The notes beneath the pieces were generated by a model. That model saw only the letters and a list, made by a program, of their open reading frames with translations. It ran no database searches and was not told the DNA's origin. Shown one piece after another: positions 1-7,004 of a stretch of DNA of 35,489 bases. This DNA comes from Paractinoplanes atraurantiacus (GTDB taxonomy: Bacteria > Actinomycetota > Actinomycetes > Mycobacteriales > Micromonosporaceae). Position 1 is the stretch's first letter. Each line of letters begins with the position of its first letter. The translations under genes were made by a program, and so were the position numbers. The stretch covers positions 15,378-50,866 of the forward strand of contig NZ_OBDY01000032.1 of assembly GCF_900215205.1 (NCBI RefSeq), given 5' to 3'.

Positions 1-53
1 CCCAGCGCGCCCAGATCACCCAGCGCGCCCGGATCACGCAGCGCGCCCACCGT
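1..53. repeat. 18-bp tandem repeat at the window edge
   Basis: Three successive copies of an 18-bp unit starting CAGCGCGCCC can be read: two are nearly identical and the third is decaying. The array continues off the left edge, so its full size and the gene it belongs to cannot be told. It resembles the other GC-rich short tandem repeats in this window (4946-5136 and 6307-6735). Confidence 0.6.
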
Positions 54-62
54 CACGTGGGG

Positions 63-121
63 TCCGGGGGTCGCCCCCGGAGAAGGTATGACGAGTGGCC
101 AGGCCCGCGCTCCCCGCGGGC
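63..121. terminator. Two GC-rich hairpins downstream of the tRNA
   Basis: A perfect 8-bp inverted repeat with a 3-nt loop lies at 63-81 (TCCGGGGG / CCCCCGGA). A 7-bp inverted repeat with a 5-nt loop lies at 103-121 (GCCCGCG / CGCGGGC). The second is about 18 nt beyond the 3' end of the minus-strand tRNA, where a transcript end is expected. Neither has a clear U-tract, as is common for actinobacterial terminators. They could equally end an upstream gene outside the window. Confidence 0.4.
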
Positions 122-139
122 ACACTCCACCCCCACTCG

Positions 140-211
140 TGGGCCGCCGGGGATTCGAACCCCGAACCTAAGGATTAAAAGTCCTCAGCTCTGCCATTGA
201 GCTAGCGGCCC
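140..211 (-). tRNA. tRNA-Lys (anticodon UUU)
   Basis: Read on the minus strand, the sequence folds as a cloverleaf. The 7-bp acceptor stem is GGGCCGC/GCGGCCC, the D-stem is GCTC/GAGC, and the anticodon stem GAGGA/TCCTT carries the loop CTTTTAA, giving anticodon UUU. The T-arm contains GGTTCGAATCC-type bases. The 3' CCA is not encoded; the base after the acceptor stem is A followed by CGA. The body is standard length and nothing suggests a pseudogene. Confidence 0.95.
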
Positions 212-299
212 GCTGATCCATAAGGCTACCGGAGTGATTGCGGAGCGAGCATGCGGCTTTCCCTGTGGATGCCGGATCGAGGATCTTCAGGGCGTACAA

Positions 300-347
300 G
301 TTTGAGAATGCTCGTTCTTGACTGAACGTTCTCAAACCGTCTAGCCT
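300..347 (+). promoter_or_regulatory. Promoter and palindromic operator of the TetR gene
   Basis: A perfect 9-bp inverted repeat GTTTGAGAA (300-308) / TTCTCAAAC (329-337) encloses a second one, CGTTC (313-317) / GAACG (324-328). A -35-like TTGACT (318-323) sits exactly between the inner arms. A TAnnnT -10 (TAGCCT, 342-347) follows after 18 bp and ends 6 nt before the GTG at 354, so the transcript is probably leaderless. Nested symmetry over the -35 is what an autorepressing TetR protein would need. The binding is inferred. Confidence 0.6.
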
Positions 348-353
348 GGTGGT

Positions 354-743
354 GTGGGACGGCCTAGAGGGTTTGACGAAGAGGCGGCGGTGGTGGCGGC
401 CGCGGCGTTGTTCGCGGGGCGCAGCTATGACGGGACCTCGGTGGACGACCTCGTGGGGCAGACCGGGGTCCATCGAGGGAGCCTCTACAAGACGTTCGGT
501 AGTAAGCGGGGGCTCTATCTCGCGGCGCTCCGGCACTACGTCGACCGGGAGCTCGGTGAGCAGGGGGACCTTCGGTTCTTGCTGCTGGCGGCGGCGGAGC
601 GGGCGCCGGTCGACAGTGAGGTCGCGGCCGAGGTGACCAGAGGGATCCGGCTGCTCGACCAGGGCGGCGGTGAACAGGCCACGACGATGGCGTTGGGGCT
701 GAGAATTCGAGAGCTGGCGGAGGGGAAAGATGGCGGTCGTTGA
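354..743 (+). CDS. Short TetR-family transcriptional regulator
   Basis: The 129-aa protein begins GRPRGFDEEAAV and carries the N-terminal TetR helix-turn-helix. The recognition region TSVDDLVGQTGVHRGSLYKTF lies at about residues 28-48, followed by the usual G-S-K-xx-L-Y segment. The C-terminal ligand and dimer domain is only about 70 residues, much shorter than the roughly 130 usual in the family, so the effector pocket is reduced. The GTG start is favoured because a TAnnnT -10 lies 6 nt upstream and no Shine-Dalgarno is seen. The 3' end overlaps the next gene by 14 bp, implying co-transcription and coupling. It probably represses itself through the palindrome at 300-337. The ligand is unknown. 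Confidence 0.85.
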   Translation: MGRPRGFDEEAAVVAAAALFAGRSYDGTSVDDLVGQTGVHRGSLYKTFGSKRGLYLAALRHYVDRELGEQGDLRFLLLAAAERAPVDSEVAAEVTRGIRLLDQGGGEQATTMALGLRIRELAEGKDGGR

Positions 744-1083
744 GATCGAGGGTGGCTCGCTGGTGGTGCGGGTCCAAGGGCTGGACAAGCTGTGGGCGCT
801 GAAGAGCAGCCTCACCATTCCGCTGGTGAATGTGCGCGGGGCGACCAACGACCCGGGCATCGTGAATGAGCCGAAGGGCATACGCAACGCGGGGACGAAC
901 ATGCCGGGGGTTGTGGTGGCCGGCTCTTTCCGCCGCGAGGGGGAGCGGATCTTCTGGGATGTCCGCGATCCGGCGAAGGCCGTGGTCATCGAGCTGGCCG
1001 ATGAGCATTACGCGCGGCTGATCGTGCAGGTGGAGGATCCGCGGGCGACGGTCGAGCTGATCGAGAAGGCCCTGACGCATTGA
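730..1083 (+). CDS. Small conserved PH-like protein of unknown function
   Basis: This 117-aa soluble protein has no signal peptide or membrane segment. It is rich in predicted beta strands (VEIEGGSLVVRV, LTIPLVNVRGA, GVVVAGSFRREGERIFWDV, KAVVIEL) and ends in a helix. That is the layout of bacterial PH-like domains seen in many actinobacterial hypothetical proteins. The conserved WD and ADEHYARLIVQVEDP segments resemble a family I know only as hypothetical. ATG 730 has AGGGG four bases upstream and lies inside the TetR stop region, so it is probably translated from the TetR transcript. A function in the TetR-controlled response is an inference from position only. Confidence 0.75.
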   Translation: MAVVEIEGGSLVVRVQGLDKLWALKSSLTIPLVNVRGATNDPGIVNEPKGIRNAGTNMPGVVVAGSFRREGERIFWDVRDPAKAVVIELADEHYARLIVQVEDPRATVELIEKALTH

Positions 1084-1111
1084 CGGGAGCCGCTGCGTAG
1101 TCGAGTCTCTA

Positions 1112-1129
1112 GTGGAAACGGCGTTCCAC
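1112..1129. promoter_or_regulatory. Short inverted repeat upstream of the secreted hydrolase
   Basis: A perfect 6-bp inverted repeat, GTGGAA / TTCCAC with a 6-nt spacer, lies 13 nt before the ATG at 1143 and just before its ribosome-binding site (GAAGGGA, 1130-1136). It could be an operator or an mRNA hairpin near the start codon. No TAnnnT -10 is obvious beside it. Confidence 0.3.
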
Positions 1130-1142
1130 GAAGGGAAACGAC

Positions 1143-2021
1143 ATGGTCCTACGCCGCGCCGCTCTGATCGCTGCCGCGCTCGTCGCCGGGGTTGCCATTG
1201 CCCCGGCGGCGGCCGAGGCGGCTCCGGCGGTCAGCTCCTACAGCACGACGATCAACGGTGATCAGGCCGACGTGTACTACCCGGTCCGCAAGGCCGAGGC
1301 GCCTGTCGTCCTGGTGCTCCAGGGCGCCAATGTCGACAAGTCGGCCTATTCGAACTTCGCGAGCGCTCTGGCCTCGTACGGCTTCGTCGTCGCCGTGCCG
1401 AACCACGCACGTAGCTTGGGCCCGACGACCGGCCTCTACCCGGATGCTCTTCAGGCGAACTGGACCGTGAGCTGGGCCGTGGCCGAGAACGCCCGGACCG
1501 GATCGCCGGTGAAGGGACGCATCGACACCGGCACGCTGCTGCTGACCGGGCACTCGTTCGGCGGAGCGGCGGGACTGGGAATCTCGACGGGGCTGTCGAC
1601 GCCGCCCTTCACCGACGTGCCGGTGGCGGCGCCCGCGGAGCTCAAAGCGGCCGCCTTCTACGGCGCCAACTACAACATTCCGGTCGCCAACATCGTGCCG
1701 GTGGCGCTGATCCAGGGCAGCGCCGACGGCATCGGGCTGCCGGCCAAGGGCCTCGCCACCTATGAGGCGCTCCAAGGGCGGCCGCGGCTCTACGTGAGCG
1801 TGACCGGGGCCAACCACTACGGCGTCACCAACGCGCAGAGCCCGGCCGGCGCCATCCCGGACGCGTCACCGCAGACGCTGGCGCAGGCGACCGGTACCAC
1901 GACGATCGCTCGGTGGACGGCCTATTGGCTACGTGCACAACTGGGCGATCCGGTCGGGCAGGCCTGGGTCAACGGGGTCGGCGATCTGGTCGACCAGAAC
2001 GTGGAGACACGGAAGGATTAG
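1143..2021 (+). CDS. Secreted alpha/beta-hydrolase (cutinase/lipase-like)
   Basis: This 292-aa protein has a Sec signal peptide: RR at 4-5, a hydrophobic core at 6-22 and probable cleavage after AEA near residue 26. The mature part is an alpha/beta hydrolase. The strand-turn-helix VVLVLQGANVD (55-65) supplies the oxyanion region, GHSFGG at 136-141 holds nucleophile Ser138, GSADG supplies Asp195, and ANHYG supplies His225. The order and spacing match dienelactone-hydrolase-, cutinase- and PET-hydrolase-like lipases. An ester substrate outside the cell is likely but not specified by the sequence. The start is fixed by a good Shine-Dalgarno (GAAGGGA) six bases upstream. It appears to be a single-gene unit. 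Confidence 0.85.
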   Translation: MVLRRAALIAAALVAGVAIAPAAAEAAPAVSSYSTTINGDQADVYYPVRKAEAPVVLVLQGANVDKSAYSNFASALASYGFVVAVPNHARSLGPTTGLYPDALQANWTVSWAVAENARTGSPVKGRIDTGTLLLTGHSFGGAAGLGISTGLSTPPFTDVPVAAPAELKAAAFYGANYNIPVANIVPVALIQGSADGIGLPAKGLATYEALQGRPRLYVSVTGANHYGVTNAQSPAGAIPDASPQTLAQATGTTTIARWTAYWLRAQLGDPVGQAWVNGVGDLVDQNVETRKD

Positions 2022-2092
2022 CCTGCTCGGGCGCGGGAATGTCCGCGAACGGCCGCTGGTCGGGGCGTGCCCCGTGGGACAGTATCGGTAGC

Positions 2093-2521
2093 GTGACCGA
2101 GTACGACGCCGACCAACTGACCGCGGGGTTCCGCTCCATGACCATGCTGACCGCCCTCGTCGGGCGGGGAGGCCGGCCCGCGGCGGTGAGCCCGACCATC
2201 GCGCTGCGCGCCGCCGAGAAGCAGTACGGCTGGCTGCCGGTCAGGATCGGGGACCGCCAGCAGATCGCGGTCATCACCAACCTGCGCCTGATCCTCGCCG
2301 AGACCGAGGTTCCGCTCTGGGCGATCACCCGGATCAGGCCCGGAGACGCGCCCTTCGCGGTGGCGCTGGAGATCATCGGGCGGGAGGAGCCGCTGGTGCT
2401 CAGCGGGCCCTGGGTGCCATGGATGAGCGTGGTGATCTGTGCCGAGCTCTACGGCACGGCCTGGCCGCCCGCCTACGCTCCGGCGCCGGGAAACAATAGG
2501 GAAAATCTTGTGACGGCATAG
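2093..2521 (+). CDS. Conserved hypothetical protein (PH-like fold possible)
   Basis: This 142-aa protein of unknown function starts at a GTG, VTEYDADQLTAGF. The open frame extends upstream, but that part overlaps the preceding gene and has no ribosome-binding site. The middle (QIAVITNLRLILAETEVPLWAITRIRPGDAPFAVALEIIG) has the strand pattern and basic-acidic alternation of small bacterial PH-like domains: 'evaviTnlRlil...v.L..I..i'. A Trp-rich turn, WVPWMSVVICAELYGTAWPP, follows. There is no signal peptide. Thirty-two bases separate it from sthA on the same strand, so joint transcription is possible. The upstream start is uncertain. Confidence 0.6.
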   Translation: MTEYDADQLTAGFRSMTMLTALVGRGGRPAAVSPTIALRAAEKQYGWLPVRIGDRQQIAVITNLRLILAETEVPLWAITRIRPGDAPFAVALEIIGREEPLVLSGPWVPWMSVVICAELYGTAWPPAYAPAPGNNRENLVTA

Positions 2522-2553
2522 ACCGGGCCCTCCGGTACTGCGACGCTAAGTCC

Positions 2554-3957
2554 GTGTACGACTACGACCTGTTGGTGCTGGGCTCCGGGCCCAGCGGTCA
2601 GAAGGCCGCCATCGCGGCCTCCAAGCTGGGGCGCCGCGTCGGCGTCGTCGACCGCCGGGACATGATCGGCGGGGTTTGCATCAACACCGGCACCGTGCCG
2701 TCGAAGACCCTGCGCGAGGCTGTTCTCTATCTGACCGGCCTCAGTCAGCGCGATCTGTACGGCAGCAGCTACCGCGTCAAGGACGAGATCACCGTGAGCG
2801 ATCTCGCCGCGCGCACGCAGCACGTGATCAGCCGGCAGACCGACGTCATCCGCAACCAGCTCGCCCGCAACCACGTCACGATGATCACGGGCGTGGGCCG
2901 TTTCGCCGACGCGCACTCGATCTGGGTCGACGGCGGCAGCGGCCGGGAGAGCAAGGTCAGCGCCGACAAGATCATAATTGCCGCTGGTACGAGACCCGCG
3001 CGACCGGACAGCGTCGACTTCGACGACCGGACGATCGTCGACTCCGACGGCGTGATCAACCTGCAGGCGGTGCCCCGCAGCATGGTCGTGGTCGGCGCCG
3101 GGGTGATCGGCATGGAGTACGCGTCGATGTTCGCCGCGCTCGGCACGAAGGTCACGGTGGTCGAGCGCCGCGAGCAGATGCTCGACTTCTGCGACGACGA
3201 GATCGTCGAATCGCTCAAGTATCACCTGCGGGACCTCAGCGTGACATTCCGTTTCGGCGAGGAGGTGGCCGCGGTCGAGCGTCACCAGACCGCCGCCCTC
3301 TGCATCCTCAAGAGCGGCAAGAAGATCGCCGCCGACACGGTCATGTACTCGGCCGGCCGTCAAGGGCAGACCGACGACCTGGCGCTCGAGGCGGCCGGGC
3401 TCAGCGCCGACCGGCGCGGGCGGATCGAGGTCGACGGCAACTTCCGGACGGCCGTGGACAACATCTACGCGGTCGGCGACGTGATCGGCTTCCCGGCGCT
3501 CGCCTCGACCTCGATGGAGCAGGGCCGCCTCGCCGCCCATCACGCCTGCGGCGAGCCCACCCGCGACATGCACCAGCTCCAGCCGATCGGCATCTACACG
3601 ATTCCCGAGATCAGCTTCGTGGGCGCGACCGAGGACCAGCTCACCGACAGCTCTACGCCATTTGAAGTGGGCATCGCGCGGTATCGCGAGCTGGCCCGCG
3701 GCCAGATCGTCGGCGACTCCTACGGCATGCTGAAACTGCTGGTCGCGCCCGAGGACGGCAAGCTGCTCGGCGTCCACGTGTTCGGCACGGGCGCCACGGA
3801 GATCGTGCATATCGGGCAGGCCGTGATGGGCTGCGGCGGCTCGGTCGACTATCTGGTCGACACGGTCTTCAACTATCCGACGCTCTCCGAGGCGTACAAG
3901 GTGGCGGCGCTCGACGCTTCCAACAAGATCCGCAACATCACGAGAATCGACGGCTAG
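2554..3957 (+). CDS. sthA: Soluble pyridine nucleotide transhydrogenase (Si-specific)
   Basis: This 467-aa FAD flavoprotein of the disulfide-reductase fold moves hydride between NADPH and NAD+ in the cytosol. The FAD-binding GSGPSG is at 10-15. The redox motif of lipoamide and glutathione reductases is altered: GGVCINTGTVPSKT keeps Cys42 but has Thr at the place of the second Cys (47). That is the hallmark of SthA rather than of a dithiol reductase. A second Rossmann motif, VVGAGVIGMEYASMF, binds NAD(P). AVGDVIGFP closes the FAD site, and the C-terminal interface carries FNYPTLSEAYK instead of the HPT-E catalytic pair. Length matches E. coli SthA. The GTG start has no Shine-Dalgarno and may be leaderless. 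Confidence 0.92.
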   Translation: MYDYDLLVLGSGPSGQKAAIAASKLGRRVGVVDRRDMIGGVCINTGTVPSKTLREAVLYLTGLSQRDLYGSSYRVKDEITVSDLAARTQHVISRQTDVIRNQLARNHVTMITGVGRFADAHSIWVDGGSGRESKVSADKIIIAAGTRPARPDSVDFDDRTIVDSDGVINLQAVPRSMVVVGAGVIGMEYASMFAALGTKVTVVERREQMLDFCDDEIVESLKYHLRDLSVTFRFGEEVAAVERHQTAALCILKSGKKIAADTVMYSAGRQGQTDDLALEAAGLSADRRGRIEVDGNFRTAVDNIYAVGDVIGFPALASTSMEQGRLAAHHACGEPTRDMHQLQPIGIYTIPEISFVGATEDQLTDSSTPFEVGIARYRELARGQIVGDSYGMLKLLVAPEDGKLLGVHVFGTGATEIVHIGQAVMGCGGSVDYLVDTVFNYPTLSEAYKVAALDASNKIRNITRIDG

Positions 3958-4159
3958 GGCCATTGATTTGCGTACGCTCGTAGCCTGCGTTTCCGCATTT
4001 TCGGACTTGTCGGAATCGCGGGCGGGCGGGAACGCGCGCTGCCGCGATTGTCCAAGGTGGCATCACGCGATCACCCCGCAGTGTGTCTAACCGGTACAAG
4101 AGGAGTGCCTCGGGCGATGAAAAACCGATCTCTAAGGGGGACCTAAGGTTCGGCAGGCA

Positions 4160-4186
4160 TTGCCGTGAAAAAGAATCAAGTACCCT
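4160..4186 (+). promoter_or_regulatory. Putative leaderless promoter of the CGNR gene
   Basis: TACCCT (4181-4186) matches the TAnnnT -10 pattern and ends 6 nt before the ATG at 4193, the geometry of leaderless actinobacterial transcripts. TTGCCG (4160-4165) is a possible -35, but the 15-bp spacer is short. The preceding 235-bp gap also holds a 9-codon ORF (ATG 4116, stop 4143-4145) behind an AAGAGGAG sequence, which may be chance. Confidence 0.4.
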
Positions 4187-4192
4187 TCGGCT

Positions 4193-4831
4193 ATGTCATG
4201 GATGGCCAGTGCCCGGCACGGCGTACGTGAGGCCCCCGCCGGGTTGGCCCTCCTTCAGGAGCTGCTGAACACGCGCGCACCCATGGCGTACGGCGTCGAT
4301 CTCCTGCTCGACGCCGACGACGCGCAGCGCTGGCTGACCGAGGCGCTCGCCACCTGGTCGCGGGTCTCCGGCCTGCCGGCGCCGACGCTGCTCATCTCAT
4401 CGTCCGACCTGCGGTCGCTGCGCCGGCTCCGGTCCACCTTTGAAAACGTGATCCTCGCGGGCGGTACGCGCGAGCCCTCCGGGGCGCTCCCGCCGGCGGA
4501 CGTCCCGGTCAGCCTCGTCCCCGACGCCGACGGCTGGGTGCGCATCGTGCCCACCGGCCGGGGTGTGCGGTGGCTGGCGTCGGCGCTGTGGGCCGAGGCG
4601 CTGCTCGCCCAGCAGGCGGGGCTGTGGCCGCGGCTCAAACTGTGCAACAACTCGGAGTGCCGGGCCGCCTTCTTCGACACGTCCCGCAACAACAGCGGCG
4701 TCTGGCACGACGTCAGCACCTGCGGCAACACGGCCAATCTGAGGGCCTTCCGCGAGCGCCGTCGCCTGATGGGCGGCAGCGGCGCCCTGCCGCCGCGCCC
4801 TACGGTCCAGGGTCCGCCGAGCCTGATCTGA
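4193..4831 (+). CDS. CGNR-type zinc-finger protein (stress-induced transcription regulator family)
   Basis: This 212-aa protein has the two-part layout of actinobacterial CGNR proteins: an N-terminal helical ABATE-like domain starting near the LLQELLNTRAPMAYGVDLL stretch, and a C-terminal zinc finger. In the finger, Cys151 and Cys156 (LCNNSEC), the FFDTSRNNS core and Cys177 are kept. The usual W-C is W-H (His172), and the name-giving CGNR is CGNT (177-180). A Cys-Cys-His-Cys zinc site is still possible. Family members are thought to bind DNA, but that is not proven here. Two in-frame ATGs (4193 and 4202) are candidates; the first fits the -10 at 4181. It is monocistronic. Confidence 0.8.
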   Translation: MSWMASARHGVREAPAGLALLQELLNTRAPMAYGVDLLLDADDAQRWLTEALATWSRVSGLPAPTLLISSSDLRSLRRLRSTFENVILAGGTREPSGALPPADVPVSLVPDADGWVRIVPTGRGVRWLASALWAEALLAQQAGLWPRLKLCNNSECRAAFFDTSRNNSGVWHDVSTCGNTANLRAFRERRRLMGGSGALPPRPTVQGPPSLI

Positions 4832-5321
4832 GAGTCGGTTTCGACCTGAGGTCAGCGACCTGATCCAGATTCCGCGGCTTTCGGGCTCCGTGCGGTCGCC
4901 GGTTTCCGCGCGACCTCCGGTTTTCGTGCGGCCTCTGTTCCTCGCGGCGCGGGACCGGTTGGGTGGTCGGGGTCCGTGCGGCATTCGGTCCTTGGCGCGG
5001 GATCGGTTGGGTGGTTGGGGTCCGTGCGGCATTCGGTCCTTGGCGCGGGATCGGTTGGGTGGTCAGGGTCCGTGCGGTATTCGGGCTTTGCGGGGCGGGA
5101 TCGGTTGGCGGTCGGGATTTGTGCGGCATTCGGTTCGTCACCGCTGGGCAAAGGGCCCTGTTCGTTCTGGCCGCCAAGCCCGATCTGGAGGTGCTGCGAC
5201 CGGTTTGCCTGTCAAGTACGCCGGCACCGTCACCCGCGTGACCTTGGCGGATGTCGCTAAGGGCAAGTTCTGAGGTCGAGGGCCCGGGAACTTCGGGGCC
5301 CTCCCGCGCGACTATGGATTC
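4832..5321. repeat. Gene-free stretch with a 48-bp minisatellite
   Basis: No convincing gene lies here. A 48-bp unit beginning GGCGCGGGATCGGTTGGG occurs at 4946-4993, 4994-5041 and 5042-5089 with few changes. A degraded copy follows at about 5090-5136, and half-copies containing the GTGCGGCNTTCGG part lie further left (about 4886-4945). Because 48 is a multiple of three, open frames run through it on both strands (for example minus 5151-4852, Pro/Arg/Asp-rich). Their composition has no recognisable domain and no ribosome-binding site. The remaining 5140-5321 shows nothing clear. Confidence 0.7.
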
Positions 5322-6308
5322 ATGGGTTGTGAGCGGTGGCGGGAGATGCTTTCGGCGCAGCTGGACGGCGAGGACGATCCCGCCGACCGGCCGCTGGTCG
5401 ATGAGCACCTGGCCGGTTGTGCCGGGTGCCGGGAGTGGCTGGACCGGGCCGCGGCGGTCAACCGGCTGACGAGCACGCGCATGGCGGTGGCACCCGACCT
5501 CAGTGAGGCGATCCTGGCCGCGCTGCCAGCCACGTCGCCGCGAGAGTCGTCGCAAGAGCCGAAGCGAGAGTCGTCGCAAGAGCCGAAGCGGGAGTCGTCG
5601 CGAGGGTCGAGGCGGGGGCCACTGCGAGAGTCGTCGCAAGAGCCGAAGCGAGAGTCGAGGCGGGGGCCGCGGCGAAAGTCGTCGCGAGAGCTGGAGCAAG
5701 GGCCGCTGCGAGGGTCGGTGCGGGCTTCCCTGGGAGGGGTGCTGCGGGGGGCTCTGCGAGGTGGGCGGGTCCCGGTCGCCGCGGCGCTCTTCGTGGCGCT
5801 TGCGGCCGTGGGGGCCGTGCAGCTCATCCTGGGGCTCGACCAGATCGGCGGTGGGGTCGTGGCCGGCGGGCACGAGCACACCGCCGCGGCCGCCGATCCC
5901 GGTCACCTGTGGCACGAGTCGGCCGCGTGGAACGTCGCGGTCGGCGCGGGGTATCTCTTCATCGCGCTGCGGCGGGTACGGCCGTCGGGGCTGGTGCCGA
6001 TGCTCACCGCGTTCGTGGGGATGCTGGTGCTGCTCTCGGTCAACGACCTGTCCGGCGGGCGGGTCGACGCCACCCGGCTGGTCAGCCACGGTTTCGTGAT
6101 CCTCGGCTACCTGCTGATCGTGACGCTTTCCCGCATTCCGGGCGGCTTCGTGAGCACGCCGCCCGGTGTGCGGTCCGGGGCCGGCTCGGGCTGGACCGCG
6201 CGCTTCGCCGACGAGGAGGAAGAGATCGAGCCCGCGCCTCGGCCGGGGCTGCGACTGGTCCCGCGCGGCCCGATGACCGCGCAGGAGGAAGAGCGGCGGG
6301 CGGCGTAA
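5322..6308 (+). CDS. Membrane-anchored zf-HC2 (anti-sigma-like) protein
   Basis: The 328-aa protein starts with a zinc-binding anti-sigma type domain: Cys3, then His29-x3-Cys33-x2-Cys36 (DEHLAGCAGC). Residues 73-130 are a low-complexity basic linker built from ESSQEPKR-like octads. A hydrophobic segment at about 150-172 starts the membrane part, a His-rich stretch (GHEHTAAAADPGHLWH, 183-198) follows, and three more hydrophobic segments lie near 204-217, 224-240 and 257-272. The cytosolic tail is acidic (DEEEEIEP) then basic. It resembles actinobacterial zf-HC2 membrane proteins often found beside ECF sigma genes. No sigma factor is adjacent here, so the partner is unknown. The His-rich loop may bind metal. 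Confidence 0.75.
   Translation: MGCERWREMLSAQLDGEDDPADRPLVDEHLAGCAGCREWLDRAAAVNRLTSTRMAVAPDLSEAILAALPATSPRESSQEPKRESSQEPKRESSRGSRRGPLRESSQEPKRESRRGPRRKSSRELEQGPLRGSVRASLGGVLRGALRGGRVPVAAALFVALAAVGAVQLILGLDQIGGGVVAGGHEHTAAAADPGHLWHESAAWNVAVGAGYLFIALRRVRPSGLVPMLTAFVGMLVLLSVNDLSGGRVDATRLVSHGFVILGYLLIVTLSRIPGGFVSTPPGVRSGAGSGWTARFADEEEEIEPAPRPGLRLVPRGPMTAQEEERRAA
5538..5711 (+). repeat. 24-bp coding repeats in the zf-HC2 linker
   Basis: The linker of the zf-HC2 gene is made of 24-bp units related to GAGTCGTCGCAAGAGCCGAA. The first two units are nearly exact copies; later ones have mutated or rearranged to GGGTCGAGGCGGGGGCC-type variants. All length changes keep the reading frame. It looks like in-frame slippage or unequal exchange, so the linker length is expected to vary between strains. 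Confidence 0.7.
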
Positions 6309-6767
6309 GACGGGGTGCGCCGCGCAAGGGAAGAGCGGTGGGCGACGTGCGTCGCGCGGGCGACGAGGGTTGGGTGACGTAAGGCGGGACGCGCCGCGCG
6401 GGAGGAGAGCGGCGGCTGAGCCAAGACCAGGGGCGCGCCGCGCGGAAGGAGAGCGGCGGCCGAGCCAAGACGGGGTGCGCCGCGCAAGGGAAGAGCGGTG
6501 GGCGGTTAGCACAGAGTGCGTCGCGCGGGCGACGAGGGTTGGGTGACGTAAGGCGGGACGCGCCGCGCGGGAGGAGAGCGGCGGCCGGGCCAAGACGGGG
6601 TGCGCCGCGCCAGGAAAGAGCCGCGCCAGGAAAGAGCGGTGAGGGGCGTAAGAGGACGCGCCGCGCCAGGAAAGAGCGGCGGGCGGGGCTGGTCCCGCGC
6701 GGCCGATGGCCGCGCGAGGAAGAGCGATGACCGCGGCCCAACACGTACGCCCGGCGGTCCGAGAGCG
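6307..6767. repeat. Gene-free repeat region copied from the 3' end of the zf-HC2 gene
   Basis: This stretch of about 460 bp contains no credible gene. A segment starting AAGACGGGGTGCGCCGCGC occurs at 6307 and 6468 and partly at 6592. An accompanying block of about 70 bases (GTGCGTCGCGCGGGCGACG onward) is repeated at about 6347 and 6516. Many short GCGCCGCGC...GGAAGAGCGG units fill the rest. At 6685-6735 a variant of the zf-HC2 gene's own last codons reappears (GGGGCTGGTCCCGCGCGGCC, then GAGGAAGAGCG). The array therefore seems to have grown from the 3' end of that gene. Confidence 0.65.
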
Positions 6768-6998
6768 CTAGGAGCGGGGGCGTATGGAGAGCTCGCGCCA
6801 CTCGTCCGGGCCGGCGAGCAGGGCGCGGACCGTGTCGAGGGCGGCGTCCTCCGACTCGTACTCGAAGAAATGCGAGACGCCGTCGGCGCCGCCCGCGCGC
6901 TGCTCGACGTACCACTGGTCGCCGCTCACCCGCAGGTAGACGTCCTTGCGGGCGACGCGGCCCCACTTACCGTTCCACCAGTGTTTACGCTGCTCCAT
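6768..6998 (-). CDS. Small conserved protein under an SOS box
   Basis: This 76-aa protein (starting MEQRKHWWNGKWGRVARKDVY) belongs to no family I can name. It is rich in Trp and Arg at the N-terminus, followed by strands YLRVSGDQWYVEQRAG, an FFEYESEDAALDTVRALLAG helix and a DEWREL end. There is no signal peptide or membrane segment, and the fold looks like a compact alpha/beta domain. The ATG is preceded by a -10-like TACGCT (minus strand, 7010-7005) exactly 6 nt upstream, so the mRNA is probably leaderless. The perfect LexA-type palindrome at 7011-7026 abuts that -10. DNA-damage induction is therefore likely; the molecular role is unknown. Confidence 0.75.
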   Translation of the reverse strand: MEQRKHWWNGKWGRVARKDVYLRVSGDQWYVEQRAGGADGVSHFFEYESEDAALDTVRALLAGPDEWRELSIRPRS

Positions 6999-7004
6999 CC
7001 CGGC

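Noticed and set aside
324..332. GAACGTTC-like sequence before the TetR gene as a LexA box
   Set aside because: The arms lack the 4-base spacer of TCGAAC-N4-GTTCGA and fit the TetR palindrome better.
4083..4268. 61-codon frame overlapping the CGNR gene start
   Set aside because: It has no family, its codon bias is unlike neighbours, and it covers the predicted promoter and the 5' end of the real gene.
4852..5151. Pro/Arg/Asp repeat protein on the minus strand over the 48-bp array
   Set aside because: The frame is open only because the unit is a multiple of three. There is no ribosome-binding site, and the plus strand is equally open, so it is kept as a repeat only.
4800..6593. 597-codon minus-strand frame through the repeats and the zf-HC2 gene
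   Set aside because: Arg/Pro/Ser/His-rich low-complexity translation follows the repeats; there is no start signal or family. The plus frame has an HxxxCxxC zinc motif and membrane segments.
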